Below, piece by piece: positions 53,746 to 62,035 of a stretch of 64,000 bases of DNA. Source of the stretch: CAYNJF01 sp964397555 (GTDB taxonomy: Bacteria; Pseudomonadota; Gammaproteobacteria; Berkiellales; Berkiellaceae); NCBI GenBank assembly GCA_964397555.1, contig CAYNJF010000007.1, positions 1 through 64,000 of the forward strand, written 5' to 3'. The translations under genes were made by a program, and so were the position numbers. The notes under the pieces were generated by a model. That model worked only from the letters and a program-made list of their open reading frames with translations, had not been told where the DNA came from and searched no databases. How positions within the stretch are numbered: the stretch's first letter is position 1; each line of letters starts with the position of its first letter.

Positions 53746-54531
53746 CTATAGTGTTTGAGCTAAGTATTGAAGCATACCGTCAACGGTTTCCACTGACTTA
53801 GCATTCATTTCATATGCTCTTTGGGTCTCAATAAGTCGAACCAGCTCTTCTACGACATTGACGTTAGAAGCCTCTACCGATCCCTGATTTAAACTACCAA
53901 TTCCTGTGCTTCCAGGGTTGCCTGTCGTAGGAGTGCCACTTGATTGAGTTTCTTTGTATTGATTTTCACCATCTGGCTGTAGACCTGCAGTATTAATGAA
54001 GGTCGCCAACTGGATTTGACCCACTTGCGATGGAGCGTTGGTGCCAGATTGCAACACGGTAACCACACCATCTGACCCAATGGTGATGCTGTCCGTGTTT
54101 TGCGGAATGGTAATCGATGGCTGCAACTGATAACCATTGGAGGTCACGATATTACCGCTTGAGTCGAGCTGGAATTGTCCGTCACGCGTGTAAACAATAT
54201 CGCCATCTGGTCTTAACACCTGGAAAAAGCCATCACCGTTGATCGCAATATCTAAAGGATTTTCAGTTTGAATCATAGAGCCTTGACCGTGCATTTTCTG
54301 AGTGGCAACGGTTTTAACCCCTGTACCAAGCATTAACCCTGAGGGTATTTCAGTACTTTCAGAGGATTGAGCACCCGGTTGACGAATGGTTTGATATAAC
54401 AAGTCTTCAAACACAGGACGATCACGCTTAAACCCAACCGTAGAAACATTGGCCAAGTTATTAGAGATGACTCGAATGTCGGTGTTTTGTGCTTCAAGGC
54501 CTGTGACACTGACCCATAACGCTGGATGCAT
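53746..54531 (-). CDS. flgG: Distal rod protein FlgG
   Basis: A 261-residue rod protein. The N-terminal SVTGLEAQNTDIRVISNNLANVSTVGFKRDRP region (9-40), the middle NPLDIAINGDGFFQV and the C-terminal QRAYEMNAKSVETVD are standard. Normal length, with no inserted module, unlike FlgE. GGAG precedes the ATG. Confidence 0.97.
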   Translation of the reverse strand: MHPALWVSVTGLEAQNTDIRVISNNLANVSTVGFKRDRPVFEDLLYQTIRQPGAQSSESTEIPSGLMLGTGVKTVATQKMHGQGSMIQTENPLDIAINGDGFFQVLRPDGDIVYTRDGQFQLDSSGNIVTSNGYQLQPSITIPQNTDSITIGSDGVVTVLQSGTNAPSQVGQIQLATFINTAGLQPDGENQYKETQSSGTPTTGNPGSTGIGSLNQGSVEASNVNVVEELVRLIETQRAYEMNAKSVETVDGMLQYLAQTL

Positions 54532-54545
54532 AGGTTAATCTCCCT

Positions 54546-55283
54546 TTATAATTGCATCATAGATGCTTCCGTCTCTGATAACTGCTCAGCGGTTTGCATC
54601 ATTTTAAGTTGTATCTCATAATCTCTGGCAAGGCTGATGATTTTAGTCATCGATTCAACCGCATTCACATTTGAGCCTTCCAAAAAGCCACTCGTTAACA
54701 TCACCTCTGAGCTTGACTCAGGAATCGTGCCGTCTTTGGTCACTAAATGCCCTTGTGTGTTTTTAGTCATGTTCGTGATGTCGGGGTTGGATAGCTTAAT
54801 GCGATCGATAAACACAAGATTGGTACTGTTTGCCCCTTCTGGGACGATACTGACCGAACCATCAATGCCGATTTCAATTTCTGAAACTGCACCCACCGTA
54901 ATCGGACCAGACTCACCTAAAATGGGTTGATTACGGGCATTCGTCAAAAGACCTTGTTCGTTGATTTGTAAATCACCGGCTCGGGTCATGACTTCCTCAC
55001 CATTGTCGTTTAACATGCTCATGAAACCATCGCCTTTGATGGCCACATCCAGTTTTCGACCAGTTGAGATAAGTGCCCCTGGCGTAAAGTCAGTCACGGG
55101 TGCATTCACTTGAGGATACACCCGTGTGTCTAACCCTTCACCAGATACATACAATGAGTTAAAGTTATCCAAATCCGCTCTAAACCCTGTCGTACTTAAA
55201 TTAGCAAGGTTATTCGAGTTGATGGTTTGGGCATCCAAAATTTGCGATGCCCCACTCATTGATACGTATAAAAGGTTATCCAT
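54546..55283 (-). CDS. flgF: Proximal rod protein FlgF
   Basis: A 245-residue rod protein with N-terminal LLYVSMSGASQILDAQTINSNNLANLSTTGFR (4-35), KLDVAIKGDGFMS near 80 and the C-terminal LARDYEIQLKMMQTAEQL. It lies five bases after flgE and 14 before flgG, so no separate promoter is likely, in contrast to Pseudomonas, where flgF starts a new operon. Confidence 0.96.
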   Translation of the reverse strand: MDNLLYVSMSGASQILDAQTINSNNLANLSTTGFRADLDNFNSLYVSGEGLDTRVYPQVNAPVTDFTPGALISTGRKLDVAIKGDGFMSMLNDNGEEVMTRAGDLQINEQGLLTNARNQPILGESGPITVGAVSEIEIGIDGSVSIVPEGANSTNLVFIDRIKLSNPDITNMTKNTQGHLVTKDGTIPESSSEVMLTSGFLEGSNVNAVESMTKIISLARDYEIQLKMMQTAEQLSETEASMMQL

Positions 55284-55288
55284 GGTTA

Positions 55289-57235
55289 TTACCTAATGTT
55301 AATGATGGACTGGGTGACGGCATCGGAAGTTCGAATGGTTTGAGCATTCGCCTGGAAGTTCCTTTGCGCCACAATTAAGGCAACCAATTCATCGGTTAAC
55401 GCTACGTTGGACTCTTCTAATGCACCAGATTGAATCACCCCTAAATCAGCGGTGCCTGGTGCACCAATCAACGCTGGACCTGAAGCAAACGTCTCAGCCC
55501 AAGCACTATCCCCTTGAGGACTTAAGCCTTGAACATTACCAAAGTTAGCCAAAGCAACTTGACCTAACGCTAATGATTGACCATTTGAATATCTTGCAAA
55601 AATGGTTCCCGATGGGTCCACATCCGCGCCACTTAATCGACCGGTTGAATACCCATCCTGAGATAAAGCGGTCACAGAGAATGGCGCACCAAATTGAGTC
55701 GAGCTACCAAAGTTTAAGTCAAACACTTGAGGAGATGCGGCACCCGCACCTGGTATCCAATCTGGTATTGAAATCACATCAGAGCTAGATTGAATGACAC
55801 CCGCTTGCGCTCCTGCAATTAAGCCAACCCCAGTTGGGGCAGTACCACCAATCGTAATCCCTTTATTGTTCGTAGTTGACAAACTAAAGGTGGCTCTTTG
55901 AACTTGATCAAGAGCACCACTGTTTAAGTCAAAGTTGGCAAACTGAGCACCATTGGCTTGAGCACCATCGGTTTGTAGCTGAATATTGCGACCATCGGCT
56001 GCCGTTAAAGTAATGGCTGTGCCAGCACCACCAGGTTGGGTTGCGACAACCCCCGTCACAGGTGTTTCGGTGTTAATCAAATTCAAAAGGGCTGCATCAT
56101 TCGCCACTGCACCAGAAATGGGAGTGCCGTTGATGGTAAAGTCACCCGCGTCCAAGTTACCAAGCGTTGGAATGCCTAAGTTTACCGTCGTTGGGTTAGC
56201 GGTTGCCGTAACGCCATGCAAGTTACTGTTTTGATTGATGGCATCTGCAATGGCAACGGCAGAGGCTCTGCGATCTGTGGTTGAGAAAATATCCGAAGTC
56301 GCTTCGGTTGCTACGATGGGCACACCATTGATGGTCAACTCATTAAGCTCAATTGGGTTGAGACTGCCAGAGGCACCAAGCGCAGGTGTGGATGAGGTCA
56401 CAGGACCTGGCCCATAATATACTGGTGGAGCTGCTGGGTTGTTTGGCACCAAGTTACCGTTATTATCAAAGACTAAGGTAAAAGGGGCTGCCACTTCATT
56501 GGGTGAATAAGAGACAGGAGGAGCACCAACAGGAGGAGTTGCAGCCGTTGGAGTCACATCCGCTCCATCAACCCCAATAAAGACCTGCCATTGGTTTTCA
56601 GCAGGAACTTTCACAAAGTAAGATGTCATGATGTGAGAGTTACCCAAGCTGTCATAAATCGTTGATGACGTAGTGGTATTGTAAGAAGATGGATCAGGAG
56701 GATTAGCAGGGGTAAACCCGGTGTTAAATGGAGAAGTTGGTGGCGTTGCTGAAGCATCTAAGTTTACGGTAAAATTAACGTCAGAAGTCGCTTGAGGCGA
56801 AAGATTCGCCGTTGAAATCTGCAAATCACCTTGGGCACCCGTAATGTTACCTGAGCTATCGGCTAAAAACCCGCGTAAGCGCTGATCTAATGAATTGGTA
56901 ACATACCCATCTTTATCCACCCCAAATGAGCCTGCTCTTGAATAGGTGATTTCACCATTTTTACTTAGGATGTAAAATCCATCTCCATTGACGGCCAAAT
57001 CAAGGTTATTATTGGTAAAGGCAATCTGACCTTGAGAAAATTGTTGAGTCACAGAGGATAAAATGACCCCTGAACCGATGGACGTTCCCCCGCCCCCGGT
57101 GCTTGCATAGACATCAGCAAATTCTGCTCTAGATTCTTTAAAGCCTACGGTTGATGCGTTGGCAACGTTATTACCAATCACATTCAGGTCGCCTGAGGCA
57201 GCCTGTAAACCACTAAGTGCTGTATTAAAGGCCAT
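55289..57235 (-). CDS. flgE: Flagellar hook protein FlgE, enlarged
   Basis: A 648-residue hook subunit, against about 400-470 in most species. The conserved ends are AFNTALSGLQAASGDLNVIGNN at the start and LIVAQRNFQANAQTIRTSDAVTQ at the finish. The D2 region holds the module shared with FlgK and FlgL (about residues 296-480) plus a Pro-rich stretch (TPPTSPFNTGFTPANPPDP near 165). AGGAG precedes the ATG. Confidence 0.96.
   Translation of the reverse strand: MAFNTALSGLQAASGDLNVIGNNVANASTVGFKESRAEFADVYASTGGGGTSIGSGVILSSVTQQFSQGQIAFTNNNLDLAVNGDGFYILSKNGEITYSRAGSFGVDKDGYVTNSLDQRLRGFLADSSGNITGAQGDLQISTANLSPQATSDVNFTVNLDASATPPTSPFNTGFTPANPPDPSSYNTTTSSTIYDSLGNSHIMTSYFVKVPAENQWQVFIGVDGADVTPTAATPPVGAPPVSYSPNEVAAPFTLVFDNNGNLVPNNPAAPPVYYGPGPVTSSTPALGASGSLNPIELNELTINGVPIVATEATSDIFSTTDRRASAVAIADAINQNSNLHGVTATANPTTVNLGIPTLGNLDAGDFTINGTPISGAVANDAALLNLINTETPVTGVVATQPGGAGTAITLTAADGRNIQLQTDGAQANGAQFANFDLNSGALDQVQRATFSLSTTNNKGITIGGTAPTGVGLIAGAQAGVIQSSSDVISIPDWIPGAGAASPQVFDLNFGSSTQFGAPFSVTALSQDGYSTGRLSGADVDPSGTIFARYSNGQSLALGQVALANFGNVQGLSPQGDSAWAETFASGPALIGAPGTADLGVIQSGALEESNVALTDELVALIVAQRNFQANAQTIRTSDAVTQSIINIR
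55796..56350 (-). repeat. Shared axial-protein module, FlgE copy
   Basis: Encodes about 185 residues with the landmarks LNELTINGVPI, ASAVAIADAINQNSNLH, AGDFTINGTPI, AADGRNIQLQTDG, FDLNSGALDQVQRA and GVGLIAGAQ. Closest by eye to the FlgL copy. Confidence 0.8.
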
Positions 57236-57251
57236 CGTTAACTCCTATACC

Positions 57252-57926
57252 TTAACTGATGTTTCTTATGTCATTCATGGTCGCCGATCCATAGCCGGCC
57301 ACATTTAAAATGAGCGATTGATTATTTTTATCCACAGTGACCGAATCGACATTCGCTTTGACGTAAGTCGCTAGCTGTGTCGTTTCCCCTGCGAAGAGTG
57401 TTTTAGCGGTGACAGAATAGTTGCCTTGCTCTAATGCATCGCCATTATCGGACAATCCATTCCAACTAAATGGAGCAAATCCATCTTCCACACCAGTTAG
57501 GTTCATCGTTTTCACTAATTCCCCTTGTTGATTTCTGAACTCTAACGTCACATCAGAAACCCCTTCAGGGACTTCAACGCTGCCTTGTAGACCCTGCCCA
57601 GTTAATAAACCTGTGCTGGATGCAAGCTCCACTTGTCGACCAACCATGTTTGCGGCTTGCAACGCTTGGTTAGACTGCAAAGAAGCTGCGAGTTCTTTAA
57701 AGGAAGCATCGAGATTGCTGATCCCTTCGACCTGTGAGAATTGGGCCAATTGCGATAGCATTTGGGAACCATCCTGAGGCTCTAGTGGATCTTGGTTTTG
57801 TAATTGGGCAACAAACAGATTTAGAAAATCAGTTTGTCCATTATCATTGGCTTTGCTTGGCTGGGAGATCCCAAGACCAATGTCTTGCAACGAAGTAGGA
57901 TTGATTGAATTATCGTTATTAATCAT
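57252..57926 (-). CDS. flgD: Hook assembly scaffold protein FlgD
   Basis: A 224-residue secreted scaffold that caps the growing hook. The N-terminal export/cap region has DFLNLFVAQLQNQDPLEPQDG, and the C-terminal half is a Tudor/fibronectin-like beta domain (TLEFRNQQGELVKTMNL, FSWNGLSDNGDALEQGNYSV). Normal length; GGAG precedes the ATG. Confidence 0.96.
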   Translation of the reverse strand: MINNDNSINPTSLQDIGLGISQPSKANDNGQTDFLNLFVAQLQNQDPLEPQDGSQMLSQLAQFSQVEGISNLDASFKELAASLQSNQALQAANMVGRQVELASSTGLLTGQGLQGSVEVPEGVSDVTLEFRNQQGELVKTMNLTGVEDGFAPFSWNGLSDNGDALEQGNYSVTAKTLFAGETTQLATYVKANVDSVTVDKNNQSLILNVAGYGSATMNDIRNIS

Positions 57927-57937
57927 ATCAGCTCCTA

Positions 57938-58357
57938 TTATTGACCCATTTGAAGGGTACGTTGCATCAATTGTTTAGCAGTGTTCAACATCTGAGCATT
58001 GTTTTGGTACGCTCTTGAAGCTGAAATCATATTCGCCATCTCTTCCACAATATTCACATTCGGTAAATGAATGTAGCCATTATCATCAGACATTGGATTA
58101 TTGGGTTCGTATTTCATGCGTGTGGGCGCATCTGACTCCACAATCCCCATGACTTGTACCGACACATTGGATTCATCAATGAACGAATCTTCGTTAAGTG
58201 CATTCATGACTTGAGCAAACACAGGATGTTTTGCCTTATAAGCACTCTCAGGGCTTGACGCTGCACTTTCAGCGTTGGCCATATTGGACGCTGTAGTATT
58301 GAGACGGATGGATTGAGCACTCATCCCTGCGCCAGCAATATCGAAAATGGCAAACAT
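57938..58357 (-). CDS. flgC: Proximal rod protein FlgC
   Basis: A 139-residue rod protein with IAGAGMSAQSIRLNTTASNMANAE at the N terminus and VNIVEEMANMISASRAYQNN near the C terminus. Normal length. AAAGGAG precedes the ATG, and flgB ends two bases upstream. Confidence 0.97.
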   Translation of the reverse strand: MFAIFDIAGAGMSAQSIRLNTTASNMANAESAASSPESAYKAKHPVFAQVMNALNEDSFIDESNVSVQVMGIVESDAPTRMKYEPNNPMSDDNGYIHLPNVNIVEEMANMISASRAYQNNAQMLNTAKQLMQRTLQMGQ

Positions 58358-58359
58358 GG

Positions 58360-58749
58360 TTATTCTCCTTTAATGGCCGTCATAAGGCCTTTAAATCGTG
58401 AGCTCAAAAATTGCAGTGATGCTAAATACTGCATTGAGTTTTCTGTGTACTTGGCAATCTCAACTTGATCATCGACCGTGTTCCCATCAATGGATGGCTG
58501 GGTTGGTACTCGGTATTTGGTCGAGACAATGGCATCCGAGCCGGCATTAAAATGCCCTTTTGCGGTAGCCGTCATGTTTAAGTTCATAGCTTCGGTTTTT
58601 CCCAATACGGCTTTAAAGTCAACGTCCTTTGCTTTAAACCCTGGGGTGTCAGCATTGGCGATGTTATTGGCGAGCGTTTGAGCTCGTTGAGCACGCACTT
58701 TAACGGCTTGCTCATGAATCCCTAATGCTTTATCAAAACTAATGGCCAT
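58360..58749 (-). CDS. flgB: Proximal rod protein FlgB
   Basis: A 129-residue rod protein, first gene of the 12-kb flgB-flgL operon. I use the ATG at 58749 (AGGAGGG upstream); the open frame extends 34 codons further but crosses the sigma-54 promoter and is not family-like. Conserved stretches are RAQTLANNIANADTPGFKAK near 30 and YTENSMQYLASLQFLSSRFK near 100. Confidence 0.96.
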   Translation of the reverse strand: MAISFDKALGIHEQAVKVRAQRAQTLANNIANADTPGFKAKDVDFKAVLGKTEAMNLNMTATAKGHFNAGSDAIVSTKYRVPTQPSIDGNTVDDQVEIAKYTENSMQYLASLQFLSSRFKGLMTAIKGE

Positions 58750-58772
58750 ATGCCCTCCTTTTGCCTCATGGT

Positions 58773-58788
58773 TGCAAACGCTATGCCA
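58773..58788 (-). promoter_or_regulatory. Sigma-54 promoter of the flgB operon
   Basis: Minus strand: TGGCAT, five bases, TTGCA, with exact GG-N10-GC spacing and one departure from the consensus. It lies 24 bases before the flgB ATG. Confidence 0.85.
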
Positions 58789-58926
58789 ACTCAAAGATTC
58801 ATAATAAAACAAGAACTTAGTTAAGAGGCTAATATGTTGCGGAGCCACCAATCGGCATGTTCGCGGTCAAGTGCGGCAAATTCGGCTCAATACTGACCTT
58901 TCGATTGCCGGGCACACTCGCCTGCT

Positions 58927-58942
58927 TGGTATGCTTATTGCA
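58927..58942 (+). promoter_or_regulatory. Sigma-54 promoter of flgA
   Basis: Plus strand: TGGTAT, five bases, TTGCA, with exact GG-N10-GC spacing and two departures in the -24 box. It lies about 50 bases before the flgA ATG and is divergent from the flgB promoter. Confidence 0.75.
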
Positions 58943-58993
58943 GTTTTTAATGTATAGAAGACAGTGTCATGAATTTGACGAGGAACGCTACGA

Positions 58994-59680
58994 ATGGCTC
59001 GATTCTTTTTGTTGGGAATGTTGGTATTCTCTTTTGGCGCTCATGCCTCTAATCAATCCCTTAATGAAATTACCAACTTGGTCGAAGAGTATGTTCGTGA
59101 GATGGTTTTAGATACAACGAACGATGATGATTTTGAGATTAAAGCGGTAAAAATAGACTCTAGGGTACGCCTAAAACCTTGCGAAGGTCGTATGATCCCC
59201 GAATTGACACACGGCACCATTAATCGCTCTCGGGTGACGGTGACGGTCAGTTGCGATAGTGAGTCCTGGCATCTTCGAGTGCCTGTTGAAGTCAAGCGAT
59301 ATAAAGAAGTGGTGTTTGCAAAAACCACGATTCAACGGGGTGATGTGGTTCATGAGCAAGATGTTGACTTAATGCGCGTGGATGCCTCTCGATTATCACA
59401 ATTTTTTGACGATGCTGCAGATGTCTTAGGCAAGCAAGCCAAACGCTCTATTAATCAAGGCCGAATCATTAAGCCAAATATGGTCCAAGAGCCTATGCTT
59501 ATAAAGCGGGGAGCTCAGGTCAAGATGGTGATTACTTTACCAGGACTGGAAATCACGTCCCAAGGTGTAGCCAAAACCAACGGACATAAAGGTGAGTTCA
59601 TTGAGGTGACAAACCTCTCTTCTCAAAAGGAAGTCCAAGCGTTAGTCATTGGTGAGAATGTAGTTCAAGTAACCCCGTAA
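58994..59680 (+). CDS. flgA: P-ring assembly chaperone FlgA
   Basis: A 228-residue periplasmic protein with a signal peptide (MARFFLLGMLVFSFGAHA). The C-terminal half is the SAF domain of FlgA: VFAKTTIQRGDVVHEQDVDL, then RSINQGRIIKPNMV and the closing ITSQGVAKTNGHKGEFIEV region. It helps FlgI polymerise around the rod. GAGGA lies ten bases before the ATG. flgM follows after 25 bases. Confidence 0.95.
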   Translation: MARFFLLGMLVFSFGAHASNQSLNEITNLVEEYVREMVLDTTNDDDFEIKAVKIDSRVRLKPCEGRMIPELTHGTINRSRVTVTVSCDSESWHLRVPVEVKRYKEVVFAKTTIQRGDVVHEQDVDLMRVDASRLSQFFDDAADVLGKQAKRSINQGRIIKPNMVQEPMLIKRGAQVKMVITLPGLEITSQGVAKTNGHKGEFIEVTNLSSQKEVQALVIGENVVQVTP

Positions 59681-59705
59681 CTGTTGAGTATTAAGGAGTA
59701 GGGAT

Positions 59706-60020
59706 ATGGATATCAACAGCGCTAACTTAAATGCGAGAGCTTCACTGCTGGATGAGGGCATATTAGAAAAACCCCAAGCATCCGAGTCCTCCAACAATGA
59801 GACTGAGGATACCTCTTCTGAGGTCGTGCACTTATCTTCGACCTCTGAGACCATCAAACAGTTGTCAAAGGCTATGGCCAAAGAAGCACCTTTGGACATG
59901 GACAAAGTGAATGCCGTCAAAGCGAAGATTGCCAATGGCGAGCTCGGTATTTTACAAAACAGCCCAGAAGGGGCTTTGAGCTTGGCTCAGAAAATCATGG
60001 ATTATGAACAAGACCTGTAA
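59706..60020 (+). CDS. flgM: Anti-sigma-28 factor FlgM
   Basis: A 104-residue protein. The N-terminal half is Ser/Glu-rich and probably disordered, and the C-terminal half has the sigma-28-binding helices (DKVNAVKAKIANGELGI). FlgM holds FliA inactive until the hook is complete, then is exported. AAGGAG lies seven bases upstream. Sigma-28-like promoters at fliC and at the STAS operon are its expected indirect targets. Confidence 0.92.
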   Translation: MDINSANLNARASLLDEGILEKPQASESSNNETEDTSSEVVHLSSTSETIKQLSKAMAKEAPLDMDKVNAVKAKIANGELGILQNSPEGALSLAQKIMDYEQDL

Positions 60021-60029
60021 GGAACGCGT

Positions 60030-60482
60030 GTGGACATCGATACTTACCTTGAATCTCAAATCAAAGCACTCGAAGGTTTTCATCAAGGCCTGATGGAGGA
60101 AAAGCACTGTTTGGAAAACAGCGATTACGACCGCTACCCCACCATCTTGAAGAAAAAAGAATCGTTTGCCCAAACGATAGCCAAGGACAATCAGTCGTTT
60201 TTACCAGAAAACGCAAACTCTGAGCAGGTTCAAGCTTTTATTGATGAGCAGCTTGCCCAAGAGCCAAGCCTTAGATCACAACGAGAGCAGCATTGGTCAA
60301 CGGTGGTTGAGCTGTTCGCTCAGTGCGAACATCATAACGAGGTCAATGCCCGCCTTCTGCAAGCCGCCGTTCAATTTAATGCCCGTTTACTTGATATGCT
60401 CACCGGTCGCACCCAAGACACCTACTCTAAAGAGGCCAAACCCGAGTCTCAAGTCGACTCAACGGCGACTCGAAAGGTCTAA
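60030..60482 (+). CDS. flgN: FlgN-family export chaperone
   Basis: A 150-residue helical protein starting with GTG (AAGGA six bases upstream). Long amphipathic helices with LESQIKALEGFHQGLMEEKH and KKESFAQTIAKDNQ match the FlgN/FlgK-L chaperone family, which escorts the junction proteins to the export apparatus. It follows flgM by nine bases, the standard order. Confidence 0.88.
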   Translation: MDIDTYLESQIKALEGFHQGLMEEKHCLENSDYDRYPTILKKKESFAQTIAKDNQSFLPENANSEQVQAFIDEQLAQEPSLRSQREQHWSTVVELFAQCEHHNEVNARLLQAAVQFNARLLDMLTGRTQDTYSKEAKPESQVDSTATRKV

Positions 60483-60485
60483 ACC

Positions 60486-61232
60486 ATGCTTAAAAAGCTT
60501 AAAGCCCTCCTCCCATCAAAAGAAGCGCCCCAAGATAGCGTTTGGAAAAAATTCACCCGAAAAGTGATGTATGAACTCCTTAGTTCCAGAGCTCCTTTGA
60601 CGCTAAGCCTTGAAAGCACCACTGAGCAGTACGCAAGTCTTATCCTTGAAGTCTTCGACGACAAAGAAGTCGTCCTCTTGGATGAGCCCTTTCCAAGGGG
60701 CGCCCTCAATCTGCTCAAAGAGAATGACAAGTTATTTATCAGCTGCAAAAGCCAAGGGGTTGTGGTTAATTTTGATGCTCACATTGTTCAAATCTTAGAC
60801 TCTGATGTCAAAGGGATAGCCATAGCCTACCCAAAAGAGCTGGATTATATCCAACGTCGCGAATCGTTCAGAGTGATGATCCCACGCTCTCACCCTACCC
60901 AATTTAGCTTTATTTTGAGCCAGGTGGGTCAACTCAAAGCCAATGTGATGGATGTGTCCTTAACCGGCATGCGCCTTTTGGTGCCCCATAACCTAGATAA
61001 GCACATCAAAGATGGTCAGCTCATTCAAAACGGACGTTTAGCCATCCATGAACAATCTCAAGTCTCCTGCCAAGTCAGGGTTTGCCATCATAAATACATA
61101 CCTAGCCGTCGCGGCACCATTATCGGATGCGAATTTAGCGGCTTGTCCGCCGAGCAGCAGCAACAAATGAATCAATCCGTCATGAATTTGCAGCGCCTCG
61201 TCAACCAACGAAACAACATCATCAAAGACTAA
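60486..61232 (+). CDS. PilZ-domain c-di-GMP receptor (YcgR/FlgZ-like)
   Basis: A 248-residue cytoplasmic protein. Residues 1-115 form a YcgR-N-like beta domain. Residues about 120-240 form a PilZ domain with the c-di-GMP ligands in QRRESFRVMIP (about 120) and DVSLTGMRLL (about 157). Such proteins slow or steer the flagellar motor when c-di-GMP rises. Location directly after flgN matches FlgZ of Pseudomonas. This is the only visible c-di-GMP input, because FleQ here has lost its usual binding arginine. Confidence 0.9.
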   Translation: MLKKLKALLPSKEAPQDSVWKKFTRKVMYELLSSRAPLTLSLESTTEQYASLILEVFDDKEVVLLDEPFPRGALNLLKENDKLFISCKSQGVVVNFDAHIVQILDSDVKGIAIAYPKELDYIQRRESFRVMIPRSHPTQFSFILSQVGQLKANVMDVSLTGMRLLVPHNLDKHIKDGQLIQNGRLAIHEQSQVSCQVRVCHHKYIPSRRGTIIGCEFSGLSAEQQQQMNQSVMNLQRLVNQRNNIIKD

Positions 61233-61269
61233 AACCACCCAAGAAGAAGTTGCTCAACTTAGTATTTGC

Positions 61270-61297
61270 TTGATTTTTTTAGCTTTTCTGCTAGAAT
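61270..61297 (+). promoter_or_regulatory. Sigma-70-type promoter
   Basis: TTGATT, 16 bases, TAGAAT. Located upstream of the small membrane protein gene and tRNA-Arg, which it probably transcribes together. Confidence 0.65.
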
Positions 61298-61329
61298 TTA
61301 GCTATCTTCAAACGGAGTCATACTTGCAT

Positions 61330-61467
61330 ATGTTTGAACAACAACAGCACGAAGTCATCAATTTAAAGCCTTACCAACCGTTTGGCATCCCCATTCTTAA
61401 GCTCATGGGTGGCATCGCCCTTCTTTCTTTTCTCGCAACAGGCCTTTACGAATACTTTGTCCTCTAA
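61330..61467 (+). CDS. 45-residue single-span membrane protein, unknown
   Basis: A short protein with a polar N-terminal 20 residues and one membrane helix near 25-42 (LMGGIALLSFLATGLYEYF). The ATG at 61330 is 12 bases after GGAG, a long spacing. A TTG two codons earlier is better spaced and may be the real start. It ends five bases before the tRNA gene and shares its promoter. No family recognised. Confidence 0.55.
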   Translation: MFEQQQHEVINLKPYQPFGIPILKLMGGIALLSFLATGLYEYFVL

Positions 61468-61472
61468 TCAAT

Positions 61473-61549
61473 GCCTCGGTGGCACAGCTGGATAGCGCGT
61501 CCCCCTCCTAAGGGGAAGGTCGCAGGTTCGAATCCTGCCCGGGGCACCA
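61473..61549 (+). tRNA. tRNA-Arg (anticodon CCT)
   Basis: A 77-base tRNA with encoded CCA. Acceptor stem GCCTCGG/CCGGGGC with one T-G pair; anticodon stem TCCCC/GGGGA around loop CTCCTAA, giving anticodon CCT (reads AGG); T arm GCAGG-TTCGAAT-CCTGC. No second copy of its 3' end is seen in the window, so there is no evidence of an element integrated here. Confidence 0.97.
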
Positions 61550-61641
61550 GAGACAACCCTCTTACCATCCCAACACTCTACAATTCGCATCAAGAGTCAT
61601 TGGTAAGGGAGCATTTGTTTTTGCATTAGAAGCCACTCTCG

Positions 61642-61660
61642 ACGACCGGTCGTTTTTTTT
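61642..61660 (+). terminator. Intrinsic terminator after tRNA-Arg
   Basis: ACGACCGGTCGT palindrome (four-base stem with CCGG loop) followed by eight T. A second AT-only hairpin follows at once. Confidence 0.5.
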
Positions 61661-61762
61661 CGATAAAAAAAACGAAAAGTCAACTTATTGCTATAGGAAA
61701 AGTTTTTTCGCAGTGCTACACTATGCGTGTGTTGTTGATTAGGTGGCTTGGGTGATGCGAAA

Positions 61763-61966
61763 ATGGACAAATCAGAGAGAGTGGTTGGTAAAACTGAATG
61801 TGTGAGTGCGCAAGATAGCATGAAAAAAGAGCTTTTGAAGCTAATAAGTCGGTCATTAGGCAGCATGGAACAACTTTGTTCCAGTGAAGGCTTAGACGAA
61901 TATGACATCGACGTTGGCTATCAAAAGCAGCATGATTGCGACGTCTACTGGTACAATCATTTGTAA
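61763..61966 (+). CDS. Small acidic soluble protein, unknown
   Basis: A 67-residue protein with a Lys/Glu-rich helical first half (MKKELLKLISRSLGSMEQL) and an acidic, aromatic end (YDIDVGYQKQHDCDVYWYNHL in the last 21 residues). The start is uncertain: only GGTG lies near the ATG, and a TTG five codons upstream is possible. A strong terminator eight bases after the stop supports a real gene on this strand. No family recognised. Confidence 0.5.
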   Translation: MDKSERVVGKTECVSAQDSMKKELLKLISRSLGSMEQLCSSEGLDEYDIDVGYQKQHDCDVYWYNHL

Positions 61967-61973
61967 TCAAATC

Positions 61974-62003
61974 AAAAAAGGAGAGCTTAGCTCTCCTTTT
62001 TTT
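61974..62003 (+). terminator. Strong intrinsic terminator
   Basis: AAAAAAGGAGAGC, TTA loop, GCTCTCC and eight T. Symmetric enough to serve the converging gene at 62036 as well. Confidence 0.95.
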
Positions 62004-62035
62004 TGCTTCATTTGCAGGGCATTTGATAAAAAAGC

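Noticed and set aside
58360..58851. Longer FlgB with 34 extra N-terminal residues
   Set aside because: The extension crosses the sigma-54 promoter and lacks a ribosome binding site. The ATG at 58749 has AGGAGGG.
61597..61908. 103-codon minus-strand open frame after tRNA-Arg
   Set aside because: It runs through the tRNA terminator and antisense to the 61763 gene, which has a strong terminator on its own strand.
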